A stretch of DNA of 31,380 nt from an uncultured Bacteroidales bacterium (GTDB lineage Bacteria; Bacteroidota; Bacteroidia; Bacteroidales; P3): positions 1 through 31,380 of the forward strand of contig CALCUN010000140.1 in assembly GCA_937906975.1 (NCBI GenBank), read 5' to 3'. The first letter of the stretch is position 1; each line of letters begins with the position of its first letter. This document shows, in pieces, positions 23,825 to 31,380 of this stretch. The notes under the pieces are model-generated. The model did no database searches and was not told the origin of the DNA. It saw nothing but the letters and a program-made list of their open reading frames with translations. Made by a program: the position numbers and the translations under genes.

Positions 23825-25081
23825 TTATTTTCTTGACTTTATTTCAATAAACTTTCTTATTCTGACTAAATCAGGTAGTTTAGGTGCTAAGGATTGTAAT
23901 TCTTCGAGAATTGATTTTGCTTTATCTAAATCCCCTTCATCTAAACTATCATAAGCAGAATCAAGCCTTTCTTTTATTTCTTTTGGTAATTCGCTAGAAA
24001 TCCCCATAACATCTTCTAGAATAATAGATACAGGTAATCCATAACTATAATCACCTTCAATAATATTTGCTTTATTATTTTCTATATTAATTATGCGTAT
24101 GTGTTTTGTATTTATACTATTGATTACCAAAGGAGAATGGGTTGTAATAATAAATTGAATATTTGGGAAAGTTGCACATAATCTTTCTGCAATATTTTTT
24201 TGCCATTCCGGATGCAAGTGCAAATCTACTTCATCAATCAATACAATTCCTTCTCCCAATAATGGATTATCAAGAGTCGGATTTGCTAAAACTAATCTTC
24301 TACATAAGTCTCCAACTAAAGCAATGTATATTTTTTCTCCATCAGATAGTTGATTAATAGAAAAAGTTTCGCCATTTTTGTCAATAGTCATTCTTAGTAA
24401 AGGTTTGCGTCTTATTGTCAAATTTTCAAAATCAGGCATGAATTTACTAATAGAATGTCTTATTGTTTCAAGCTCTCTATCTGGTTCAAAAGGATTCCAC
24501 AAAGAGTGTCGTCTATATAGTTCATTTTCATATTCTTCTTGATTTCTATACCATTCAAAAAAAGTTCTAAAATTAGAATCACTACGAAGGGAGTTGTCAT
24601 AAGTGCTAAATAATTCAAAATTATGAGTTTTTTTGATTCTTAAAGGTATATCTACAACAGCACGTCTAACACCATAATTTACAAAAACGGGAATAGAACA
24701 TTTACTTTCAGATTGTTCAACCTTATCTCTTATTTGCTTACAATATCCGTTTAGATGAGTTACATTAGTTTTTTCTGACGAATTACCAAGACTTGGAATT
24801 AAAATAGAAAACTCCTCAATATGTTCTTCTTTAAAAGAAGCACTGATAAAAGCGCCCTTTTTACTTCTATTACGAACATGTTCTTTTGAAATATACTCCC
24901 CTCTACTTTTGGAATTTTGTATTCTTGCAATAAACCAACTCAATGTTATTGAAATTGCTTCTAAGACTGATGATTTTCCTGCTCCGTTTTTGCCTACTAA
25001 AACAGTTAAATTTTTATCAAAAAATATGGTTTCATCTTCAAAAACTTTGAAGTTTTTAAGCTTTATACTACTAAGTTTCAT
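23825..25081 (-). CDS. ptuA: AAA/SMC-like ATPase of Septu type (PtuA-like)
   Basis: 418 residues of an ABC/SMC-like ATPase. Walker A GKNGAGKSS starts at 30, the signature is LSDGEK (245-250), Walker B is IVLIDEVDLHLHPEW (279 on), and the switch His is H315 in ITTHSP. The middle (about 80-230) is a helical insert. The C-terminal SAYDSLDEGDLDKAKSILEEL looks like one short TPR-like helical pair. In Septu systems the PtuA ATPase forms a complex with the PtuB nuclease; the adjacent HNH gene supports that pairing. Other overcoming-lysogenization or RloA-type ATPases share these motifs, so the exact subtype is inferred. Confidence 0.83.
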   Translation of the reverse strand: MKLSSIKLKNFKVFEDETIFFDKNLTVLVGKNGAGKSSVLEAISITLSWFIARIQNSKSRGEYISKEHVRNRSKKGAFISASFKEEHIEEFSILIPSLGNSSEKTNVTHLNGYCKQIRDKVEQSESKCSIPVFVNYGVRRAVVDIPLRIKKTHNFELFSTYDNSLRSDSNFRTFFEWYRNQEEYENELYRRHSLWNPFEPDRELETIRHSISKFMPDFENLTIRRKPLLRMTIDKNGETFSINQLSDGEKIYIALVGDLCRRLVLANPTLDNPLLGEGIVLIDEVDLHLHPEWQKNIAERLCATFPNIQFIITTHSPLVINSINTKHIRIINIENNKANIIEGDYSYGLPVSIILEDVMGISSELPKEIKERLDSAYDSLDEGDLDKAKSILEELQSLAPKLPDLVRIRKFIEIKSRK

Positions 25082-25103
25082 GTTTTGCTTGTTATTATAT
25101 CTG

Positions 25104-25111
25104 CAAATGTA
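25104..25111 (-). promoter_or_regulatory. Possible -7 box of the Septu-like operon
   Basis: TACATTTG on the minus strand (25111-25104) fits TAnnTTTG and is 22 bases before the ATPase ATG. There is no TTTG at the -33 position; that region is the outer end of array C. Confidence 0.4.
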
Positions 25112-25148
25112 AGAAAAAAAATCTAACTCTAAAAATTTTAAAAAAATC

Positions 25149-25232
25149 TCTAAGAAAAAAATTAAAAAAGCAAAGAAAAAAATTAAAAAAGCAAAGAAAA
25201 AATTTTCTAAAGCTAAGAGATTTTTATCTCTC
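25149..25232. repeat. Array C: 21-bp periodic element before the Septu-like pair
   Basis: Heads occur at exact 21-bp steps: TCTAAG 25149, GCAAAG 25170, GCAAAG 25191 and GCTAAG 25212. A weaker TCTAAA at 25128 is one further step out. The last unit overlaps the dapF stop codon. An outer 10-base inverted repeat pairs 25142-25151 with 25216-25225 and could terminate the dapF operon on the minus strand. Positions 25148-25183 are identical to 23124-23159. Confidence 0.78.
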
Positions 25233-26004
25233 CTTTAAAGACCATTTTTGCTTCTCCTATAAGGTGGACTTCGCTGAATTGATTGTCGGATTGTTTCTCA
25301 AATCTTACTTGTAATTCTCCGCCTTTTGCTGAAAGGTTTATGGTGTGAGTGCCGTAAGGTAGTTGTTTCTTTATACTATATGTTAGGGCAGAGGCGCAAA
25401 TGCCTGTTCCGCATGCAAGGGTTTCGTCTTCTACTCCTCGTTCATAGGTTTGGATTTTTAAATTGTTTGCTGAGATTTCTTCAACGAAGTTTACGTTGCA
25501 ACCCTTGTAAGGAGAAAATCTTTCATCGTATCGTAATGCTCTGCCTTTCTTTATTATGTCGATTTTGTTTAGCGAGTTTTCAAAGACAACAAAGTGAGAT
25601 GTGCCTGTGTTTATGTAATATCCGTCTTGATGTGCTTGAAATAGGGTAGGGTTTACCATTTTTAGACTAACGATGTCTTGTTTTATTGTTGCAAAGTGTA
25701 GTCCGTCAGGGGCAATAAAGCAACAACTTTCTTTGATTATGCCTTTGTCTGCTGCAAATTTTACAATGCTTCTTCCGCCGTTGCCACACATCATTCCGCC
25801 ACTGCCATCGGGATTGAAAAACTGCATAGAGAAATCAGTCTTGTCGTCATTTTCCAATATGATTAACCCATCGCTTCCAATCCCGAAGTGTCTGTGGCAA
25901 AGAAATCTAATATTTTCTTCTGTTAAGTTTATATCTTGATTTCTATTGTCAATGATTATGAAATCGTTTCCTGTTGCTTGATATTTGTAAAACTCTATTT
26001 TCAT
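25213..26004 (-). CDS. dapF: Diaminopimelate epimerase
   Basis: Converts LL- to meso-diaminopimelate for lysine and peptidoglycan synthesis in the cytoplasm. The catalytic cysteines are C73 in MMCGNGGRS and C198 in ETLACGTGICAS. ATGNDFIIIDNR (10-21) and the FNPDGSGG stretch complete the family signature. 263 residues is normal. It overlaps the upstream barrel gene by 4 bases (ATGA). Its last codons lie inside array C, so the repeat unit supplies the stop-codon context. Confidence 0.97.
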   Translation of the reverse strand: MKIEFYKYQATGNDFIIIDNRNQDINLTEENIRFLCHRHFGIGSDGLIILENDDKTDFSMQFFNPDGSGGMMCGNGGRSIVKFAADKGIIKESCCFIAPDGLHFATIKQDIVSLKMVNPTLFQAHQDGYYINTGTSHFVVFENSLNKIDIIKKGRALRYDERFSPYKGCNVNFVEEISANNLKIQTYERGVEDETLACGTGICASALTYSIKKQLPYGTHTINLSAKGGELQVRFEKQSDNQFSEVHLIGEAKMVFKGEIKIS

Positions 26005-27191
26005 TTAGAAGAAAACTTATACAATAAAGAAATGCCTAATCTGTAATTTCCAACTCTGTCTTTGCAAACTGCGTCTTCGTATTTTACGTTTGTGTATTCA
26101 AGAGTTAGGGTAAAGAATAGGTCTTTGTTTAAGAAGAAATCTACTCTTGGTGCTATACGGTAAAGGTTTTCTATGCTCATTGCTGAACCGTAAACAGCAG
26201 TGTTTTCTCTGTCAAATTCGTGTGTTGCTCCTGCTATGAATAATGCAGGGGTTATTTTTCCAAGATTGTAAGATAAATCGCACCAAAGGGAATTGACTGT
26301 TGTAGGTGTGTATGCGTAGTCAAGAAGTTCTTCGTTGTATTTTTCGTAAAAGCCTCCCACCATACAATAATCATTAAGGTTTCCTCCGCTTATTGCTTGC
26401 ATTTTTAGGTTTAGGTTGTTTGTTTTGTAATTTAAAAATGCTGTGTAAGCAAGGCTTGTAAGTGTTGATTCATAGTCTTTTCTTGGTTTTAGTTCTTTGT
26501 ATTCTGCTCCAACTCCTGCAAATAAATTGTTTGTTTTTACTTGAAGTTGAAGGTTTAATTCTGGTAAGGACGCAAAGGATTGTTGTTTGTAATCTCTTCC
26601 TCCATTAACTCCTATTGAGGCGTAGTCTCTTTGCCAACCTGCTGTGGCAACTATGTTTAAGATTTTAATAGGAGAGTAGTCTAATCTTATGTGATTAAGA
26701 CGTGAAAATGGGTGGAAAGGTGCTCCGTTGTTTAAATCTTGCATTGCAGGCATCATTTCAGGAACGCAAAACGCACTCCAACCATGTCCCATCGTTAGAC
26801 TTGTGTTATCCCAACTCATCTTTACGTTTGCTTGTCTTAATCTTAATAGGTGCATATTTGCATCGCTTTGTCCTGTGAAGTCGGTTTCTAAATTACCAAC
26901 GACTTTTGCTCCAAGAATATCTGTAAGGAAAATTCTTGCTCCAAAACGTGATGCGGCAGCTGAAAAGTTTTGATTTGTGTTTTGGTTTCTGTCTTTGCCG
27001 TTTTCGTCATAGTTTGCAGGTTTTGGGTAAAGCGATAGTTGTCCATCGCGTGCTTCTACTATTTCGTGTGAGTTTATAAAATATTGTGGGCTTATCCAAC
27101 CGTAAAATTCAAAATCGAATTTCTTTTCTTGTGAAAAAAGGTTTGAGAATAGGCAAACTAAACTCAAACCTAAAAAGATTTTTTTATTCAT
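26001..27191 (-). CDS. Outer-membrane beta-barrel porin-like protein
   Basis: 396 residues with a signal peptide (about 1-20, ending LFSQ). It starts DFEFYGWISPQYF, a typical first strand, and contains long alternating strands (RFGARIFLTDILGAKVVGNLETDFTG read in parts, LLRLRQANVKMSW, TMGHGWSAF, YRLGISLLYKF at the end). The layout resembles DcaP-like porins. Substrate unknown. It overlaps dapF by 4 bases and lies 11 bases after the Mpv17-like gene. Confidence 0.8.
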   Translation of the reverse strand: MNKKIFLGLSLVCLFSNLFSQEKKFDFEFYGWISPQYFINSHEIVEARDGQLSLYPKPANYDENGKDRNQNTNQNFSAAASRFGARIFLTDILGAKVVGNLETDFTGQSDANMHLLRLRQANVKMSWDNTSLTMGHGWSAFCVPEMMPAMQDLNNGAPFHPFSRLNHIRLDYSPIKILNIVATAGWQRDYASIGVNGGRDYKQQSFASLPELNLQLQVKTNNLFAGVGAEYKELKPRKDYESTLTSLAYTAFLNYKTNNLNLKMQAISGGNLNDYCMVGGFYEKYNEELLDYAYTPTTVNSLWCDLSYNLGKITPALFIAGATHEFDRENTAVYGSAMSIENLYRIAPRVDFFLNKDLFFTLTLEYTNVKYEDAVCKDRVGNYRLGISLLYKFSSK

Positions 27192-27202
27192 TAACTAAAA
27201 TT

Positions 27203-27901
27203 TTATTTCTTTTTCATATTTGCTATTGACAAAATCACTCCTAAGGCAACTCCTAACAAGGCTGCAAACAATACTCTGTACTCTGATGGTAGTAAGAATG
27301 TGATTGTGTGTGCAGGATACCAGAATAATGGAATTGTTTTTTTGAATACGAATCCCCATTGTACTTTCCAGTTAAGGTTTGCTATGATGTTTCCAAATGG
27401 GATAGGAGAGAAGAATCCTTTTAATGTACCTCCTGTTTGTAGAATGTGGGTGTCTGTAACTTTATGCACAGTCATAAACATTGGTGCAAAGAAAGTATTC
27501 ATTAAAACTGAAACTGTAACAGCGTAAATTAATTGAACTCCAAAAGATTCGTGAGAGATTGTTAAAGGATTGATGTTTAATCCAAAATATCCTAAAACTT
27601 TGAAACTACCTGCTGCGAAAACTGTCATCGCAATTGTAATTCCAACTCCAAGTATTCCCCAAACAAATGCTCTTGGTAAGATTCCAAATCCTTTTTCAGA
27701 GTAAACTCCTTTGCTAATTCTTAGTCCTATACATTCTCCTGCGGTTGCAAGTATCGCAAATTTAAAGAATGCTAATACCATGTAACGCCAATCTTTTGCA
27801 GATGACCAAGACATAAACCAATCGTTAATAGGCTCTACAAAGATAAAGGCTCCTACTACGATAAGTGTGCTTAAAATAAATATTAAATCGTTCTTTTTCA
27901 T
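27203..27901 (-). CDS. Integral membrane protein resembling Mpv17/PMP22
   Basis: 232 residues with about 5-6 hydrophobic segments and no cleavable signal. The last 50 residues, with W-x-V-Q-W near 180 then FWYPAHTITFLLPSEYRVLF, follow the C-terminal pattern of eukaryotic Mpv17/PMP22 proteins (W-P-x2-T/Q-x2-NF-x-x-VP-x2-YRV). NTFFAPMFMTVHK near 136 may match the earlier family block. The resemblance is from pattern recognition only. Function in bacteria is unknown. It lies between DUF2723 (21-base gap) and the porin-like gene (11-base gap). Confidence 0.6.
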   Translation of the reverse strand: MKKNDLIFILSTLIVVGAFIFVEPINDWFMSWSSAKDWRYMVLAFFKFAILATAGECIGLRISKGVYSEKGFGILPRAFVWGILGVGITIAMTVFAAGSFKVLGYFGLNINPLTISHESFGVQLIYAVTVSVLMNTFFAPMFMTVHKVTDTHILQTGGTLKGFFSPIPFGNIIANLNWKVQWGFVFKKTIPLFWYPAHTITFLLPSEYRVLFAALLGVALGVILSIANMKKK

Positions 27902-27922
27902 TTTGTCTTTATGTTTTATTTT

Positions 27923-30900
27923 TTATTGTTGTGATGCCATTAAAGTGTTTAACACTTCTTGAATTTTTGGATTAGAGTCTAATGCTTGTTGAACTTTTGT
28001 TAAAGAATTGCGATAAGCAAGATTAAATATAAATCCAAAGTATTGAGAGGTTTGTTCTATTAAAGTGTTGTTGTTAGAAGAAAGAATATTTGTGTTTAAT
28101 TCGTCTATGATTTGCAATAACTCAGCTTCGGCTTTGTTTTTGTCTGATGCTATAATGGAATTTATTTGATTTAAACGCATAGCATAGCTTTGTAATAAAT
28201 CTCTTGCTGAATAACTTTCCATTATTTCATTAACCATAGGAATTGATTTAGCTAATTCTACTTCGTTTGTTAAGTTATGAGTTGATGCTAACGAGCCTAA
28301 TTCTGCTAAAACATAGATAGAAAGAAGTCTTTCTCCTTCAACAGATTTTGCTTTCTTGCCTTTGAATTGTTCAAGATACTTAACGTAAGACACATAGTAA
28401 GAAATAATTTCCTTTAACACTGCTTGACCTTTTTGTCTCTCGCCCGCATTGAGATATGCCTCAGCAAGAGCGATGTCATAACGGTCAAATTGTAGTTTTG
28501 TATTAGGAAACTCTACTAATGCTTTGTCAAGAACTTTAACTGCTTTTGCTTTTTCTCCTTTTTGTATAAGTTTGTTAGCAAATAAAGTGAAGTTGTTACG
28601 CATATTCTTAGAGTTGTTTACAGAAACAGCCTCTTCCAAATAAACATCTTCTTGATTTACGCCACCCCATTGGAATTGTTCGGTGAAAAGTTTTGAAGTC
28701 TTATCGAAATCAAATGTTCCGTTTGCAGGATATGGCACAATTCTATAAACAATTCCTTCTTGTCTTATGTAGTTTTGTATGCTTGGGAATACTTTTGTTA
28801 GATAACGTGGATTCATTACATAGATTGGACGTTCAAAACAGTTTGTTCCCAATATATCAAGAAGCATTAATTCGTTTCTAATTAATTGTTCGTAGCGATA
28901 TTCTTCAGGAATATTGATAGAAAACTCAACTCTACCTTCATTTTCATCAACAAGCTCTTTTGGATATATGCCATTTGCTGCTGCTTTTGCTTTGTTGAAA
29001 GAAATATAGAAGTTATTTGTTGGAATAACTTTCACAGAATCTCCCTTGTTGTCGAAGGTTGTTGTGTTAGGATTTGTATCAAATTCTTTCAATACGCTTC
29101 TTATATCTCTAAAAGGCTCATTGCTTGGAGTAACCAAAGAAACATCTAATCCTAAACTATAATATCTCTTATCTAATGTGAAAGGTAGTTTTTCAGATTC
29201 GTACACCTTGTTGTAAAGTTGTTCAACATACCAATGCATTCCCGATAAGGTGTAATTTAATACCCTAACGTCTGTACGTATTCCTTCAACTTCTTGTGCA
29301 TACCAAAGAGGGAAGGTGTCGTTGTCGCCAAAGGTGATAAGGATTGCGTCTTTTTCGCAACTTTCAAGGTAGTTTCTTGCAAATTCTCTTGCCATATATC
29401 TACCACTTCTATCATGGTCGTCCCATTCTTCTGATGCCATAAGTACAGGAACGGCAAATAAACAAATAACTCCAATGATTGTTGCACGCAATTCTGGTTT
29501 TATTTTCTTAACTCTTTGAGTCCATTCATAAAGTGCGTAAACTCCCAATCCTATCCAAATAGCAAAAGCATAGAATGAGCCTGCGTATGCGTAATCTCTT
29601 TCTCTTGGTTGTGCAGGAGGTTGGTTAAGATAAAGCACTATCGCTAAACCTGTCATAAAGAATAGTAAAAATACTACGAATGAGTCTTTTGGTGCTTTCT
29701 TTATGTGGAAAATCAAACCTGCTAAGCCTAATAATAAAGGCAGACAGAAGAGTTTGTTTTTTCCTGCATTGTTTGCTAAATCAGAAGGTAAGTTATCTTG
29801 TGGTCCTAAACGCATTTGGTCAATGAAATCAATACCTGTAATCCAGTTTCCATGAAGAAGGTCTTTTTCTCCATTGCTTACAGAGGTAGGTTCGTTGCCA
29901 GAGAGCAATAATCCATGAGATTGAATATCGTTTTGTCTTCCTGCGAAGTTCCACATAAAGTAACGCCAATACATGTGATTGACTTGATAGCGGAAGAAGT
30001 ATTTTAAATTTTCTCCAAACGAAGGTGTTCTGTCGCTTCCTTCGCTTATTCCAGCCCACATCTTATAATATGTAGGGTGATTACGGCTTGCGTCATTTGA
30101 CCACATACGAGGGAAAATAGTTGTTTTGCTAGATTCATATACTATCTTACCTCCTTGTTTTACTTCAATATATTTTCCGTTTTCTTCATCTTTAATATAT
30201 TTAGAAGTTCCATCTTCTTGATCCACAGCCATAGCATTGTAATACTGTCCGTGTAAAAGAGGAGTGTCGCCGTATTGTTCACGGTTCAAATATGTTAATA
30301 ACGCAGTTGCATCTTTTGGAGCATTTTCATTAATAGGTGTATTTGCATTAGAACGTATTACTAAAACAAAGAAAGTAGTGTAACCTATCAAAATAAATAA
30401 CACAGAAAGGACAACTGTATTTAGAATAACCTTACCCTTTTTCAAAGAATAAAGAATACCAGCTACAAGAAGTCCAATCAAAAGCACGAAATAGATTATA
30501 GTACCTGTGTTAAATGGAAGTCCTATTGAGTTAGTAAAAAAGATTTCAAACTTACCTGCAAATATTACTATGTAAGGAACTATAAAGAAAAGAATTATAG
30601 CCACAAGTAACATAGAAATCAAACCTACTAAAATGAAATTACGTTTTTTGTTTTTCTCTACGTTTGGATATTTTTTGAAATAGAAAACGTATGTAATAGC
30701 AGGGATTGCCAAAAGGTTAAGAAGGTGAACTCCAATAGAGATTCCAATCAAGAAAGCAATAAGAATCAACCATCTTAAATTATGTTTACAATCTGCCTCT
30801 GCTTCCCATTTCAATATTGCCCAGAAAGAAATTGCAGTAAAACAAGAACTCATCGCATAAACCTCACCCTCAACTGCCGAATACCAGAAAGTATCAGAAA

Positions 30901-31297
30901 AAGTATAAGCCAAACTACCAACAACAGCACTTGCAAAAATTGCAATCATTTGTCCTATTGTCATTTCTTCTTGATTTTTCACAAATTTCTTTGCAAGCAT
31001 TGTGATTGACCAGAAAAGGAACAAGATAGTAAAGCCACTACAAATTGCACTCATAGCATTAATTGTGTAAGCTACTAAACTTGTATCAGAGCCTGCTAAA
31101 TTAGAAAATAAAGAACCCAATAATTGGAAAGTAGGCGCTCCAGGAGGGTGTCCTACTTGAAGTTTATCTGCTGTTGCAATGTATTCTCCACAGTCCCACC
31201 AAGGTGCAGTTGGCTCTGCTGTGATAAGATAAACGGTTGAAGCAATTAAAAAAACTGCCCAACCTAAAATGTTATTTATTAGATTGTACTTTTTCAT
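27923..31297 (-). CDS. DUF2723 membrane protein (TMEM260-like GT-C glycosyltransferase) with TPR tail
   Basis: 1124 residues. The N-terminal 600 or so carry about 12 membrane helices; the first loop has TAEPTAPWWDCGEY with D35 and E38, then LQVGHPPGAPTFQLLG, the DUF2723 signature. A soluble middle domain includes ITFGDNDTFPLWYAQEVEG. The last 220 or so residues form TPR-like helices (FNLAYRNSL, AKAVKVLDKALVEFPNT, AEAYLNAGERQKGQAVL). Human TMEM260 of the same family is a protein O-mannosyltransferase, so a role in protein O-glycosylation of exported proteins is a reasonable inference. It starts 18 bases after the arginine deiminase stop. Confidence 0.88.
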   Translation of the reverse strand: MKKYNLINNILGWAVFLIASTVYLITAEPTAPWWDCGEYIATADKLQVGHPPGAPTFQLLGSLFSNLAGSDTSLVAYTINAMSAICSGFTILFLFWSITMLAKKFVKNQEEMTIGQMIAIFASAVVGSLAYTFSDTFWYSAVEGEVYAMSSCFTAISFWAILKWEAEADCKHNLRWLILIAFLIGISIGVHLLNLLAIPAITYVFYFKKYPNVEKNKKRNFILVGLISMLLVAIILFFIVPYIVIFAGKFEIFFTNSIGLPFNTGTIIYFVLLIGLLVAGILYSLKKGKVILNTVVLSVLFILIGYTTFFVLVIRSNANTPINENAPKDATALLTYLNREQYGDTPLLHGQYYNAMAVDQEDGTSKYIKDEENGKYIEVKQGGKIVYESSKTTIFPRMWSNDASRNHPTYYKMWAGISEGSDRTPSFGENLKYFFRYQVNHMYWRYFMWNFAGRQNDIQSHGLLLSGNEPTSVSNGEKDLLHGNWITGIDFIDQMRLGPQDNLPSDLANNAGKNKLFCLPLLLGLAGLIFHIKKAPKDSFVVFLLFFMTGLAIVLYLNQPPAQPRERDYAYAGSFYAFAIWIGLGVYALYEWTQRVKKIKPELRATIIGVICLFAVPVLMASEEWDDHDRSGRYMAREFARNYLESCEKDAILITFGDNDTFPLWYAQEVEGIRTDVRVLNYTLSGMHWYVEQLYNKVYESEKLPFTLDKRYYSLGLDVSLVTPSNEPFRDIRSVLKEFDTNPNTTTFDNKGDSVKVIPTNNFYISFNKAKAAANGIYPKELVDENEGRVEFSINIPEEYRYEQLIRNELMLLDILGTNCFERPIYVMNPRYLTKVFPSIQNYIRQEGIVYRIVPYPANGTFDFDKTSKLFTEQFQWGGVNQEDVYLEEAVSVNNSKNMRNNFTLFANKLIQKGEKAKAVKVLDKALVEFPNTKLQFDRYDIALAEAYLNAGERQKGQAVLKEIISYYVSYVKYLEQFKGKKAKSVEGERLLSIYVLAELGSLASTHNLTNEVELAKSIPMVNEIMESYSARDLLQSYAMRLNQINSIIASDKNKAEAELLQIIDELNTNILSSNNNTLIEQTSQYFGFIFNLAYRNSLTKVQQALDSNPKIQEVLNTLMASQQ

Positions 31298-31315
31298 TTT
31301 AGTATTATAATAAAA

Positions 31316-31380
31316 TTACCAGTTTACTTTTTTACGTTTTATAGGCATAGTCATACATCTTGCTCCGCCACCTCCACGAG
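31316..31380 (-). CDS. arcA: Arginine deiminase, C-terminal end (cut by window)
   Basis: The last 65 bases of the window, read on the minus strand, encode RGGGGARCMTMPIKRKKVNW and a TAA. This is the C-terminus of arginine deiminase, where the Cys in ARCM(S/T)MP is the catalytic nucleophile, and the -KW/-NW end is like that of mycoplasma-type enzymes. The enzyme turns arginine into citrulline and ammonia. The rest of the gene lies to the right. It reads toward DUF2723 with an 18-base gap. Confidence 0.85.
   Translation of the reverse strand, partial: RGGGGARCMTMPIKRKKVNW

Noticed and set aside
23217..25081. Retron with ATPase and HNH effectors
   Set aside because: No reverse transcriptase gene and no candidate msr/msd structure in the flanks, where only arrays B and C are seen.
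23125..25232. CRISPR array from evenly spaced short repeats
   Set aside because: The repeat heads are six bases, spacers are low-complexity A/T tracts rather than unique sequence, the units alternate orientation, and no cas gene is present.
23125..25232. Integron-type gene cassette with attC sites
   Set aside because: No integrase gene and no GTTRRRY core sites; the palindromes consist of A/T tracts with a 21-bp period, unlike attC.

Overview
The window is AT-rich, gene-dense, standard-code DNA from a member of the Bacteroidota, most likely an uncultured low-GC Bacteroidales. The evidence is a type IX secretion cargo protein with a type B sorting domain, a Porin_10-type outer-membrane protein, a DUF2723 membrane protein, a viroplasmin-type RNase H1, an IF-2 N-terminal domain of Bacteroidota type, and promoters of the Bacteroidota form TTTG-N18-21-TAnnTTTG. 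I found no rRNA, tRNA, CRISPR array, insertion sequence or phage genes.

Layout, left to right. (1) Minus strand 5-4313: trxB, a Porin_10 barrel, a DUF1016 PD-(D/E)XK nuclease and a free-standing IF-2 N-terminal domain protein, packed like one operon. (2) Plus strand 4417-9655: TPM-domain protein, LemA, topoisomerase IV subunit A (parC) and a secreted protein of unknown function. (3) Minus strand 9656-14218: a 1309-residue T9SS cargo protein followed by rnhA. (4) A plus-strand small outer-membrane barrel (14252-14788) converges on a DUF2156/GNAT pair (minus, 14879-16599). (5) Plus strand 16667-21179: ispH, recF, a DciA-like DUF721 gene, an MOP-family flippase and a GT8 glycosyltransferase, with overlaps or gaps of a few bases. 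(6) Minus strand 21176-22985: an acyltransferase-3 gene coupled to a small AbrB/MazE-like regulator, then a monocistronic lipoprotein. (7) Minus strand 23217-25081: a two-gene Septu-like (PtuA/PtuB) anti-phage module. (8) Minus strand 25213-31380: an arginine deiminase C-terminus, DUF2723 (TMEM260-like), an Mpv17-like membrane protein, an outer-membrane barrel and dapF.

The main unexplained signal is a family of AT-rich elements, each built on an exact 21-bp period. A six-base head (TCTAAG, GCAAAG or their reverse forms TCTTAG, TCTTTG) recurs every 21 bp, normally four times, with A- and T-tracts between. Four copies are present: A (14793-14876), B (23125-23208), C (25149-25232, with a weaker extra unit at 25128) and D (4930-5013). 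Most are also nested inverted repeats. A, B and C sit at the 3' ends of transcription units and look like terminators. B and C bracket the Septu-like pair and share a perfect 36-bp direct repeat. D lies inside the TPM reading frame, where each 21-bp unit is exactly seven codons and the array encodes the linker and start of the first membrane helix. I know of no described element matching this; a genome-wide search would decide whether it is a terminator family, a phased curved-DNA or protein-binding element, or a mobile repeat that marks cassette junctions.
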